From CBFGTV01 sp965652145 (GTDB lineage: Bacteria > Bacillota > Clostridia > Peptostreptococcales > Natronincolaceae), in contig CBFGTV010000038.1 of the NCBI GenBank assembly GCA_965652145.1, positions 1 through 31,401 on the forward strand: DNA of 31,401 nt, in the 5' to 3' direction. A program made the translations under genes and the position numbers. Shown one piece after another: positions 16,044 through 23,540 of the stretch. The stretch's first letter is position 1. Every line of letters starts with the position of its first letter. The notes under the pieces are model-generated. The model made no database searches, was not told the DNA's origin, and saw nothing but the letters and a program-made list of their open reading frames with translations.

Positions 16044-16655
16044 CTATTTTAATTGCTGATACCTTTCGTTGACATAATTCCAGTTAACCACATTCCACCA
16101 GGCGCTAATGTAGTCGGGTCTTCGGTTTTGGTAGTTAAGGTAATAAGCATGCTCCCAAACATCAAGGCCTAGTAAAATGCGCTTTCCTTCCATTATCGGG
16201 CTATCTTGATTGGGGCTGGAAACCACCTCTAATTTTCCAGAAGCATTGATAATCAGCCAGGCCCAGCCGCTGCCGAAACGGGTGGCTGCTGCCTTGTTGA
16301 AAAGCTCCTTAAACTGATCAAAGCTGCCAAAGGTCTGATTGATTTCTTCCAACAGCTGGCCCTTTGGTAAGCCGCCTCCATGGGGGCCCATCACCTTCCA
16401 GAAAAGGTTATGGTTATAATAGCCACCGCCGTTATTCCTTACGGCCTGCTGAATCTCCTTGGGAAGCTGATCAAGGGATTGAAGCAGTTCCTCGATGTCC
16501 TTTCCCTGAAGCTCGGGGTAAGGCTCAAGGGCGGCATTTAAGTTGTTAATATAGGCCTGATGATGCTTAGTATGGTGAATTTCCATGGTGGCCGCATCAA
16601 TGTGGGGCTCCAGGCTATCATAGGCATAATCTAATTGTGGTAATTTATAAGTCAT
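16044..16655 (-). CDS. sodA: Superoxide dismutase, Mn/Fe family
   Basis: The 203-residue cytosolic enzyme converts superoxide to H2O2 and O2. The metal ligands are His27, His82, Asp165 and His169, in the contexts IHHTKHH, YYNHNLFW and DVWEHAYY. The GGGYYNHN and NQDSP motifs favour manganese use over iron, although cambialistic enzymes share them. AAGGAGG precedes the ATG. A Fur/PerR-like box lies 65 bp upstream, which fits iron- or peroxide-dependent control. The gene is monocistronic. In an anaerobe it would act together with the window's hemerythrin and MsrA in coping with oxygen. Confidence 0.96.
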   Translation of the reverse strand: MTYKLPQLDYAYDSLEPHIDAATMEIHHTKHHQAYINNLNAALEPYPELQGKDIEELLQSLDQLPKEIQQAVRNNGGGYYNHNLFWKVMGPHGGGLPKGQLLEEINQTFGSFDQFKELFNKAAATRFGSGWAWLIINASGKLEVVSSPNQDSPIMEGKRILLGLDVWEHAYYLNYQNRRPDYISAWWNVVNWNYVNERYQQLK

Positions 16656-16719
16656 TGAAATTCCTCCTTAAAATCTTTTCCGTATTTGAATCTACTGGTA
16701 ATATACCCTTGGTTTATAA

Positions 16720-16734
16720 TAATAATCATTATCA
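16720..16734 (-). promoter_or_regulatory. Fur/PerR-like operator upstream of sodA
   Basis: TAATAATCATTATCA matches the 7-1-7 Fur consensus TGATAATNATTATCA at all positions but one. Its placement between sodA and the divergent SAM-riboswitch promoter could allow it to affect either unit. PerR sites are similar, so the regulator is not settled. Confidence 0.55.
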
Positions 16735-16761
16735 ATTAAAATTTATTTTTAAATTTTTCTA

Positions 16762-16790
16762 TTGACATCAATGGGTGAATCAAATATAAT
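16762..16790 (+). promoter_or_regulatory. Perfect-consensus promoter of the SAM-riboswitch operon
   Basis: TTGACA (16762-16767), exactly 17 bp, then TATAAT (16785-16790). This is the strongest promoter in the window and feeds both riboswitches. Confidence 0.9.
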
Positions 16791-16809
16791 TATCAAATAA
16801 ATCGAATAA

Positions 16810-16912
16810 CTCTTATCAAGAGAGGTGGAGGGAAGGGCCCAATGAAACCCAGCAACCGGTATCGTACCAGGTGCTAATTCCTGCAGTCATAATGGCTGAA
16901 AGATAAGGGAGG
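16810..16912 (+). promoter_or_regulatory. SAM-I (S-box) riboswitch, first of two in tandem
   Basis: The leader shows the S-box landmarks in order: P1 5' strand CTCTTATC, AGAGGTGGAGGGAA, ATGAAACCCAGCAACC, the GGTGCTAATTCCTGCAG block, CTGAAAGATAAG and the P1 3' strand. AAGGGAGG (16905-16912) can pair with CCTCTTTT (16927-16934) as an antiterminator, so SAM binding should favour the downstream terminator and switch the operon off. The transcript then meets a second copy of the same element. Confidence 0.96.
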
Positions 16913-16923
16913 AAACTGTTAAC

Positions 16924-16955
16924 AGGCCTCTTTTATAAGGGGCTTTATTTTATTA
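16924..16955 (+). terminator. Riboswitch-controlled terminator 1
   Basis: AGGCCTC (16924-16930) pairs with GGGGCTT (16939-16945) with two wobbles, followed by a T-rich tract. It is weaker than terminator 2, so it may leak. Confidence 0.75.
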
Positions 16956-16992
16956 AAGTATAAAAGTATTTCTTGAAAACACAATTAAATAG

Positions 16993-17097
16993 CTCTTATC
17001 AAGAGAGGTGGAGGGAAAGGCCCGATGAAGCCCAGCAACCAGCACAGCCAGTGCCAGGTGCTAATTCCTGCAGTCGTTGAGACTGAAAGATAAGAGG
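16993..17097 (+). promoter_or_regulatory. SAM-I (S-box) riboswitch, second of two in tandem
   Basis: This is a complete second aptamer with a perfect 8-bp P1 (CTCTTATC 16993-17000, GATAAGAG 17089-17096). It has the same AGAGGTGGAGGGAA, GATGAAGCCCAGCAACC, GGTGCTAATTCCTGCAG and CTGAAAGATAAG blocks, and a different P3 sequence. GATAAGAGGC can pair imperfectly with GCCCCTTGATC (17113-17123) as antiterminator. No convincing promoter separates the two copies, so both act on one transcript. Confidence 0.96.
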
Positions 17098-17110
17098 CCT
17101 AATTATTTTT

Positions 17111-17143
17111 AAGCCCCTTGATCTTTTAAGGGGCTTTTTTTCT
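17111..17143 (+). terminator. Riboswitch-controlled terminator 2
   Basis: A perfect 9-bp stem, AAGCCCCTT (17111-17119) / AAGGGGCTT (17128-17136), with an 8-nt loop and a T7 tract, 37 nt before the aminotransferase start. Confidence 0.92.
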
Positions 17144-17179
17144 TATAGATCAAATATATATCAAGAAAGGAAGATTGAC

Positions 17180-18367
17180 ATGGCTGAAATCAGCAGTCGC
17201 TTAAGCTATTTCACAGATTCAATTATCAGAAGAATGACCAGAATCGCCAATTCCTACGGAGCAATTAATCTTTCCCAGGGGTTTCCTGACTTTGATCCGC
17301 CCCGTGAATTGATAGAGGCCCTGAAAGAGGCTGCTGAGAAGGGGCCCCATCAATACGAAATTACCTGGGGCTCCCAGGCCTTTCGGGAGGCGTTGGCACA
17401 GAAACAATCTAAGCTGATGGGGATCGAAATTAATCCCCAAACAGATATCGTAGTTACCTGTGGCAGCACCGAGGCCATGATGGTGGCCGTAATGACCCTG
17501 TGTAACCCCAATGACAAGGTCATCGTTTTTTCACCATTTTACGAAAACTATGCTGCCGATGCAATTTTATGCGGGGCAGAGCCCATCTATGTTCCTTTAA
17601 AGCCACCCCACTTTACCTTTGATCGAAATGAGCTGAGAAGTGCCTTTCGACAGGGGGTTAAGGCCCTTATCCTTTGTAATCCCTCTAACCCCACGGGTAA
17701 GGTCTTCACCCTTGAAGAATTGGAGTATATAGCCAGCCTGGCAGAAGAATTCGATACCTTTGTAATTGTTGATGAAGTTTATGAGCATATTGTCATGGAG
17801 CCCCACCGACATATCTATTTTGCAGCACTGCCGGGTATGTATGAAAGAACGGTGTCCTGTAGCTCACTTTCTAAAACCTATTCTATTACCGGCTGGCGGC
17901 TGGGGTATTTGATTGCTCCCGATCACATTACCGAGGGGGCAAGGAAGGTTCACGATTTTCTCACGGTAGGGGCCTCGGCTCCTCTACAGCAGGCAGCCCT
18001 GGCAGGGCTAAGGCTCCCCGATGAGTACTATGCTTCACTACGGGCAAGCTACAAAGAAAAACGGGATCTTTTTCTAAAGGGGCTAGATGAAGCGGGCCTT
18101 CGCTACACCACGCCCCAGGGGGCCTATTATGTGATGGTGGACATTTCAGAGTTTACCCAGGATGATGATGTGGAATTTTGTGAATGGATGGCCCGGGAGG
18201 TGGGGGTTGCGGCTGTACCGGGCTCCAGCTTCTTCAAGGAGGATATACGTCATTTAATTCGGTTTCATTATGCTAAAAAAAATGAGACCCTGCTGGCGGC
18301 TATTGAACGTCTGAAGCTGTTAAGGGAAAAGGCAGGGCTTAAGTATCGTAATCAGGAGGTGATTTAA
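17180..18367 (+). CDS. PLP-dependent class I/II aminotransferase under SAM control
   Basis: The 395-residue fold-type I enzyme has the PLP-binding Lys232 (SLSKTYSITGWR), Asp198 and Tyr201, Asn170 in NPSNPTG, Arg240 for phosphate and a C-terminal RFHY for the substrate carboxylate. It resembles the YbdL/methionine or kynurenine-glutamine transaminase group. Control by two SAM riboswitches points to a role near methionine, for example interconversion of methionine and 4-methylthio-2-oxobutanoate. The substrate cannot be proven from sequence. A good ribosome site (AAAGGAAG) precedes the ATG. The LarA-like gene starts 1 nt after the stop, with its AGGAGGTGAT inside the 3' end of this gene, so the two are translated from one mRNA. 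Confidence 0.93.
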   Translation: MAEISSRLSYFTDSIIRRMTRIANSYGAINLSQGFPDFDPPRELIEALKEAAEKGPHQYEITWGSQAFREALAQKQSKLMGIEINPQTDIVVTCGSTEAMMVAVMTLCNPNDKVIVFSPFYENYAADAILCGAEPIYVPLKPPHFTFDRNELRSAFRQGVKALILCNPSNPTGKVFTLEELEYIASLAEEFDTFVIVDEVYEHIVMEPHRHIYFAALPGMYERTVSCSSLSKTYSITGWRLGYLIAPDHITEGARKVHDFLTVGASAPLQQAALAGLRLPDEYYASLRASYKEKRDLFLKGLDEAGLRYTTPQGAYYVMVDISEFTQDDDVEFCEWMAREVGVAAVPGSSFFKEDIRHLIRFHYAKKNETLLAAIERLKLLREKAGLKYRNQEVI

Positions 18368-18368
18368 T

Positions 18369-19652
18369 ATGCGGCAGTATCAGTTTAAGTACGGAAGTCG
18401 TCAGTGGGAGGTTGCCCTTAAGGAGGAAAACATTATTAATATCTTGATTCCAAAGGACTCTAGCCCCATAGATAAGATAGAAGAAAAGATTAGAGAAAGG
18501 CTTGATCGGCCAATAGGAACCAGCCCCCTTAGGGAGCTTGTCAAGGCTAGGGATAAAATAGTAATTATTGTCAGTGATATTACTCGGCTTTGGATTAAAA
18601 CCGCCGTATTCCTGCCGGTTATTGTGGCATATCTCAATGAATTGGGAATAGAAGATGAGGATATCACCGTCATCATTGCCCTAGGTTCCCATAGACCCTC
18701 AACTGAGGAAGAAAAAAGGGCCATTGTGGGTGATGGCATCTATGAAAGAATTGAAATCATTGATCATAATTGTAATGATGAAGACCAACTATGCTATTTA
18801 GGGGAATCGAGCCGGGGCACCCCTATTTATATTAATAAAAAAGTCGTAAAGGCCGATCGGGTAATTTTAACAGGGGGGATTGTCTTTCATCTCTTCGCTG
18901 GCTTTGGCGGCGGTGCTAAGGGTATCGTCCCCGGTGTGGCGGGAATACAAACAATTCAGCAAAACCATAGACTGACCTTCCTGCCTGGGGAAGGAACCGG
19001 GCTGAACTCCAATGCTTGCTCCAATAAAATTGAAGGAAATCCCATGCGTGAAGATATTACGGAAATATGCCGGAGGGTGGCCCCGGATTTCCTCTTTAAT
19101 GCGGTATTAGATGCCAACGGCCGCTTCATTGATTTTGCTGTGGGGGATTTTGAACAGGCATGGCTGAAGGGCTGTGAAACCATTCGGCAGCTCTACGGAA
19201 TCAATATAAAGGAGAAGGCAGATATCATTATTGCCTCTGCCGGGGGGTATCCGAAGGATATTAATTTATACCAAACCGTCAAGACCATGGATAACTGTAT
19301 TTACGGCGGTAAAGAAAACAGTGTGATGATACTGCTTTCAGAATGCAGAGACGGCCTGGGGGCAGCCGAATTTATGGAGTGGTTTCAATACCAAACCCTC
19401 GATGAAATGGAATCTGCCTTAAAAAAGCATTTTACAGTACCAGGTTACGCTGCCTATAAAACGGCCTATGCCGCCAAGTATCGGAAAGTCATTCTAATTT
19501 CCTCCCTGCCAAAAGATACCGTCAAGGAACTGGGAATGATTCCGGCCCAAGACCTTAATGAGGCCCTTGACCTGGCATATCGGTTTAGTCCGCCCAACCC
19601 TAAAATTTCACTAATGCCCTATGGAGGAAATACCCTGCCGATTTTTGAATAA
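18369..19652 (+). CDS. LarA-family (DUF2088) nickel-pincer hydroxyacid racemase homologue
   Basis: The 427-residue protein aligns by eye with lactate racemase LarA and keeps the key residues: Asp70/Arg73 (SDITR), His108 (GSHRP), His174 (IVFH), Lys184 (GGGAKGI), His200 (QQNHR) and a Lys at 296 (YPKDINLYQ). In LarA the Lys forms the thioamide bond to the pincer cofactor, one His binds nickel and two His act as bases. The coenzyme genes larB, larC and larE are not in the window. Its tight coupling to the aminotransferase and its SAM control suggest a 2-hydroxy acid related to methionine, not lactate. A terminator follows 6 bp after the stop. Confidence 0.9.
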   Translation: MRQYQFKYGSRQWEVALKEENIINILIPKDSSPIDKIEEKIRERLDRPIGTSPLRELVKARDKIVIIVSDITRLWIKTAVFLPVIVAYLNELGIEDEDITVIIALGSHRPSTEEEKRAIVGDGIYERIEIIDHNCNDEDQLCYLGESSRGTPIYINKKVVKADRVILTGGIVFHLFAGFGGGAKGIVPGVAGIQTIQQNHRLTFLPGEGTGLNSNACSNKIEGNPMREDITEICRRVAPDFLFNAVLDANGRFIDFAVGDFEQAWLKGCETIRQLYGINIKEKADIIIASAGGYPKDINLYQTVKTMDNCIYGGKENSVMILLSECRDGLGAAEFMEWFQYQTLDEMESALKKHFTVPGYAAYKTAYAAKYRKVILISSLPKDTVKELGMIPAQDLNEALDLAYRFSPPNPKISLMPYGGNTLPIFE

Positions 19653-19658
19653 AATAAT

Positions 19659-19691
19659 ACCCCGGTCTAAGGCTAACGGCCAGACCGGGGT
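19659..19691. terminator. Bidirectional terminator between the LarA-like and ilvE genes
   Basis: ACCCCGGTCT and AGACCGGGGT form a 10-bp stem with an inner GGC/GCC hairpin. The T-rich side is better on the minus strand than on the plus. Confidence 0.88.
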
Positions 19692-19710
19692 TTAAATTGG
19701 CTAAATTTAA

Positions 19711-20730
19711 TTAAAATTCCACAATCCATCCCTCTGGGGCTTCAACCTCACCGAATTGAATACCGCAAAGAGTATCGTAAAGCTTTTTGGTAATAGGCCC
19801 TACCTCTGTTTCACTATGGAATACATGAAGTTTGCCCTTGTATTCAATACCACCAATGGGAGTAATTACTGCCGCTGTGCCGCAGGCACCAGCTTCTTTA
19901 AATTCGTCCAGCTTGTCGACGTACACATCCCTTTCTTCGACCTCCATGCCCATGTATTCCTTTGCCAGGTGCATAAGAGAATACTTTGTAATACTTGGCA
20001 GAATTGAAGGAGATTTAGGGGTAACAAATTTATTATCATGGGTAATACCAAAGAAATTAGCCGCTCCCACCTCTTCAATTTTAGTATGGGTCATAGGATC
20101 AAGGTAAATACAATCAGCAAAGCCCTTTTTCACAGCCAGCTCATGGGGATACAGGCTGCCGGCGTAGTTTCCTCCCACCTTGGCCGCTCCGGTACCGAAT
20201 GGTGCTGCCCGGTCATAGTCAGAAATAATAAAGTTTACTGGAGCCATACCGCCCTTAAAGTAAGGACCTACGGGTACGCAGAATATACAGAATAGAAACT
20301 CAGGCGCTGGCTTTACACCAAGATTGTCCCCTACCCCAATCACAAAGGGTCTTAAATACAATGTTGCGCCGGTACCATAGGGAGGAACATAGGCTTCGTT
20401 TGCCTTTACAACTTGAATACAGGCATCAATAAATTTATCTTCTGGTACTTCAGGCATCATGATTCGTCTACAGCTATTATTTAAACGCTTGGCATTTTGA
20501 TCAGGTCTAAATAACTGAATTTTTCCGTCCTGACGGCGATAGGCCTTCAAACCTTCAAAGCATTGTTGTCCATAATGTAATGCTGTTGAGGCCTCACTAA
20601 TTGTAAGGGTGTTGTCCTCCACAAGGGAGCCCTCATCCCATTGCCCATCCTTCCATTTTGAAACGTAGCGTAAATCAGTCTTCATGTAGCCGAATCCTAA
20701 TTTGCTCCAATCAATGCTAACAGTTTTCAT
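19711..20730 (-). CDS. ilvE: Branched-chain amino acid aminotransferase
   Basis: This 339-residue class IV PLP enzyme transfers the amino group between glutamate and the 2-oxo acids of Leu, Ile and Val. The PLP Lys is Lys184 (GTGAAKVGGNYAGSL), followed by the EEVGAANFF loop and ACGTAAVITPIG near the C-terminus, and the N-terminal half has the usual LHYGQQCFEGLKAYR segment. Length and motifs match the long bacterial BCAT subfamily. GGAGGG is 7 nt before the ATG. An extended -10 TGCTATAAT lies about 90 bp upstream on the same strand. The leader is too short for a T-box, and none is seen. The gene is monocistronic and converges on the LarA-like gene. Confidence 0.96.
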   Translation of the reverse strand: MKTVSIDWSKLGFGYMKTDLRYVSKWKDGQWDEGSLVEDNTLTISEASTALHYGQQCFEGLKAYRRQDGKIQLFRPDQNAKRLNNSCRRIMMPEVPEDKFIDACIQVVKANEAYVPPYGTGATLYLRPFVIGVGDNLGVKPAPEFLFCIFCVPVGPYFKGGMAPVNFIISDYDRAAPFGTGAAKVGGNYAGSLYPHELAVKKGFADCIYLDPMTHTKIEEVGAANFFGITHDNKFVTPKSPSILPSITKYSLMHLAKEYMGMEVEERDVYVDKLDEFKEAGACGTAAVITPIGGIEYKGKLHVFHSETEVGPITKKLYDTLCGIQFGEVEAPEGWIVEF

Positions 20731-21076
20731 CGAATCCCTCCACTAATAAAATTCTAAAAAGCTGCAACCAGGGGAATGAAAAGGTTTTCATAACCCTATT
20801 CACTACTTTATACATTTATTATAGCATAAATTTTATAAAATCAATTAAAATTAGCCGTAAACCACTATATTCGTAAAATTTTAAATATTATAGAGTATAT
20901 ACAGTATTATATATTTTTATCATTCAATCATTGTTGGAAAAGATTAATAAATGATAAATTTCAACAGAGCCCTTGTAAAATTTTTGTTAATTCAATAAAA
21001 TAGAGGTTAAGCATAATGGTGTCATAGCCAACCAGCTTATGGTCTATTTAGTTGTAAAAAAGAAAGGGTGACCAAT
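20731..21076. promoter_or_regulatory. Divergent promoter region between ilvE and the LTA-synthase-like gene
   Basis: The 346-bp gap is AT-rich and holds no gene. On the minus strand, TGCTATAAT (20826-20818) is an extended -10 for ilvE. On the plus strand, TTGTAA (20973-20978), a 17-bp spacer and TAAAAT (20996-21001) fit a promoter for the LTA-synthase-like gene. The central part, 20830-20960, shows no further signal that I could identify. Confidence 0.55.
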
Positions 21077-23371
21077 ATGATTGATACTTTAAAGGAGCGA
21101 CTTTCCAGAGGATTTGGTTGGGTACTGCTCTTTATTATATTAACACTGGTAAAGCAATTAATGGTTGAATCGATGATGGGTATACCTTGGCCTGGCTTGG
21201 GAGCTTCCGCTCTAAATCTCCTGCTAATTGTCATATTGTATCATATCATTGCTGCCATGTCCCCCAACAGGCTCAGGCCCTATGGTCTCTTGGGATTTTA
21301 CAGTCTGATCACCCTTCTGCTATATGCAGATTTAGTACATTTTCGATATTTTCAGATGCCGATTTCAGTTTATTCCTTTCAGCTGGCCAGTGCAGTAGGC
21401 TCGGTAAAGGGGAGTATTCTGCAGCTGGTTCATTTTAAGGACTTACTTTTGGCTGTTGACCTGATTGTGCTGGTATTTTTAATGATAAAAAGAGGTAATG
21501 AGGCCCATGTCCTCAATAGAAGTCAACGGTTCAAGCAAGGGGCTTTGGCCCTGGCAGGTCTGATTTTATTAGTGGCTGTTAACAGCGGCCTTTCTATTGG
21601 ATTCCATACGCCGGAGCGGCTTGGAATATTGAATTATCATTTCTATGACCTACAACAATATATAGGAGGTCAGGCCTCCCAGGAAGAAGGCAGCCTTCAG
21701 GCTTACCTGGATAAAATAGCAAAGACAAGCCAAAACCAAAAACACTTTGGTGTCGCCGCTGAGCGGAATGTTATTGTCATTCAGGTGGAATCGATGCAAA
21801 ATTTTGTATTAAATCTGGAGGTAGAAGGACAGGCCATTACTCCTGTGATGAATAGCATGATTGCTGGCGACAGTCTATATTTTCCCCACTATTACCAGCA
21901 ATTGGGGAGAGGAAATACATCAGATGCCGAATTTGTCAGTCAAAATAGCCTGTATCCATCAATGCATACCTACTCCTTTAAGGAATATGAAGGACATGAC
22001 CTCTATTCTTTGCCTATTTTGCTGAAGGATAGGGGCTATGAAACCATAGGCTTTCATGGTAACACGCCGGATTACTATAATCGGGAGGGAATGTACCCTC
22101 AATTGGGCATTGATACCTTTATCAGCAGTGCCGAGCTGGAATCAGACGAAGTAATTAGCATGGGAATCAGTGACGGCTCAGTATTCAGGCAATCCCTAGA
22201 CTATTTAGAGGAAATGAATGAGCCCTTTTACAGCCTGTATGTCACCCTAACCAGCCATGGGCCCTTTAAAATACCCCAAGAATTACAGGCCCTAAGCTTT
22301 GAGGGCCCTATTAAGGACACCCTGCTGGCAGATTACCTTCAGTCAATTAATTATTTTGACAGGATGCTGGGAGAATTTATTGAAGGCTTGAAGGAGAGGG
22401 GAATCTATGACAATACCATTATCGCCATCTATGGTGATCATTTCGGTATTGATATAAGAAATGATGAACTAAAGGCAATGGCCTCCGAGCTTCTTGGGAA
22501 AGATTATGATTATGATGAGTTTTTAAAGGTAGGGCTGCTGCTTCATATACCGGGACTTGGAAAGGCAGAAACCTATGAGATCGCCGGCGGGCAAATTGAT
22601 TTTTACCCAACTATGCTTAATCTATTGGGGGTACAAAGCCAAGGATTATTTCTAATGGGCCAGGACCTGGTAAATGGAATCGAAGGCTTTGTGGCCAGTC
22701 AAACCTATATGATAAAGGGTTCATTCATTGACAATCAAACTATATTTGAGATGTCAAGGGATGGCGTTTTTGAAAACAGCAGGGCCTGGAATGTTCATAC
22801 CCATGAACCGGTGGATGTAAAAAGCTGTCGGGAAGGCTATGAGCGGGCCCTACAGGAAATTAACCTTTCAAATTACGTACTGCATAATAACCTGGTGCGG
22901 GAGGTAAATGAAGAATTTGAAAGGAATCAGATGATCCACTATGTAGATATAGAAGACTATTGGGCCAAGGAAGAAATTGTTGCCCTGTTTGAGGAAGATG
23001 TTTTAAAAGAGGCAGTAGATGGAAGATATTATCCAGAAAGACCAATTTTAAAGGGTGAGCTCATTACCATGCTGGGCAGAGCCTTCCATTGGCTAGACAA
23101 TGCTGATGAAACAGGGGATGATGAACACTATGCTCAACCCTATATCGAGGCAGCCCAGGCCCAGGGGCTCCTTACCAAGGATGAAAATCGCAGCTTTGAA
23201 CCTGATGAGGAGGCAAGGTTTGACGATTTGCTTCGGTGGATGAAGAAATTTCCCCAGTACAAAGAGGTTATCTTAAACTATAAAACCAATGAAAAAAAGG
23301 TTATTGAGCGGGGAGTGGCGGCAAAGCTGATCTATGAATTTACCCATATGGAAGATGGACTCAATAGTTAA
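21077..23371 (+). CDS. LTA-synthase-like membrane sulfatase fused to SLH repeats
   Basis: The 764-residue protein has five N-terminal membrane segments (about 13-190), then an extracytoplasmic alkaline-phosphatase/sulfatase-fold domain with metal-binding Glu238 (QVESMQNF), nucleophile Thr281 (GRGNTSDAEF) and Asp454/His455 (YGDHFG). That set is the one used by LtaS-type glycerol-phosphate transferases. It then carries a C-terminal extension: an SLH repeat (about 622-670, VDIEDYWAKEEIV...DGRYYPERPI), a second (about 681-727) and perhaps a degenerate third. The start was set at the ATG at 21077, AAAGGGTG upstream, instead of the GTG at 21068. The SLH part should bind secondary wall polymer and hold the enzyme at the wall. 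Confidence 0.9.
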   Translation: MIDTLKERLSRGFGWVLLFIILTLVKQLMVESMMGIPWPGLGASALNLLLIVILYHIIAAMSPNRLRPYGLLGFYSLITLLLYADLVHFRYFQMPISVYSFQLASAVGSVKGSILQLVHFKDLLLAVDLIVLVFLMIKRGNEAHVLNRSQRFKQGALALAGLILLVAVNSGLSIGFHTPERLGILNYHFYDLQQYIGGQASQEEGSLQAYLDKIAKTSQNQKHFGVAAERNVIVIQVESMQNFVLNLEVEGQAITPVMNSMIAGDSLYFPHYYQQLGRGNTSDAEFVSQNSLYPSMHTYSFKEYEGHDLYSLPILLKDRGYETIGFHGNTPDYYNREGMYPQLGIDTFISSAELESDEVISMGISDGSVFRQSLDYLEEMNEPFYSLYVTLTSHGPFKIPQELQALSFEGPIKDTLLADYLQSINYFDRMLGEFIEGLKERGIYDNTIIAIYGDHFGIDIRNDELKAMASELLGKDYDYDEFLKVGLLLHIPGLGKAETYEIAGGQIDFYPTMLNLLGVQSQGLFLMGQDLVNGIEGFVASQTYMIKGSFIDNQTIFEMSRDGVFENSRAWNVHTHEPVDVKSCREGYERALQEINLSNYVLHNNLVREVNEEFERNQMIHYVDIEDYWAKEEIVALFEEDVLKEAVDGRYYPERPILKGELITMLGRAFHWLDNADETGDDEHYAQPYIEAAQAQGLLTKDENRSFEPDEEARFDDLLRWMKKFPQYKEVILNYKTNEKKVIERGVAAKLIYEFTHMEDGLNS

Positions 23372-23378
23372 AAAGTTG

Positions 23379-23420
23379 AAAAGACACAGGCAGGATCCTT
23401 ACCACGCCTGTGTCTTTTTT
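23379..23420 (+). terminator. Terminator of the LTA-synthase-like gene
   Basis: AAAAGACACAGGC (23379-23391) and GCCTGTGTCTTTT (23405-23417) pair over 13 bp around a 14-nt loop and run into T residues. Confidence 0.92.
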
Positions 23421-23438
23421 ATTAAAAGCAAAATGCCT

Positions 23439-23540
23439 TTTACCTAAGGTAAAGTTAAAATATAGGGAAGGAATGATGATAGGCCCTATCTTCAATTTTA
23501 TCATATGTTGAAGGGCAATTTTTGTGATAATTAATTATCA
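23439..23540. repeat. Cluster of short perfect palindromes before the msrA 3' end
   Basis: Within about 100 bp there are TTTACCTAAGGTAAA (23439-23453), GATAGGCCCTATC (23478-23490), CTTCAA...TTGAAG (23490-23513) and TGATAATTAATTATCA (23525-23540). None has a clear T tract, so a simple terminator is not obvious. The last one overlaps the msrA stop codon. Confidence 0.5.

Noticed and set aside
18401..18739. 112-codon minus-strand open frame
   Set aside because: It is antisense to the well-supported LarA-like gene and its Ser-rich product resembles no protein.
20731..20830. T-box or other riboswitch in the ilvE leader
   Set aside because: The leader after the likely promoter is under 90 nt and lacks a T-box core or a terminator.
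23525..23540. TGATAATTAATTATCA as a Fur box for msrA
   Set aside because: It is a perfect palindrome with 7-2-7 geometry instead of 7-1-7, and it overlaps the 3' end of msrA rather than a promoter.
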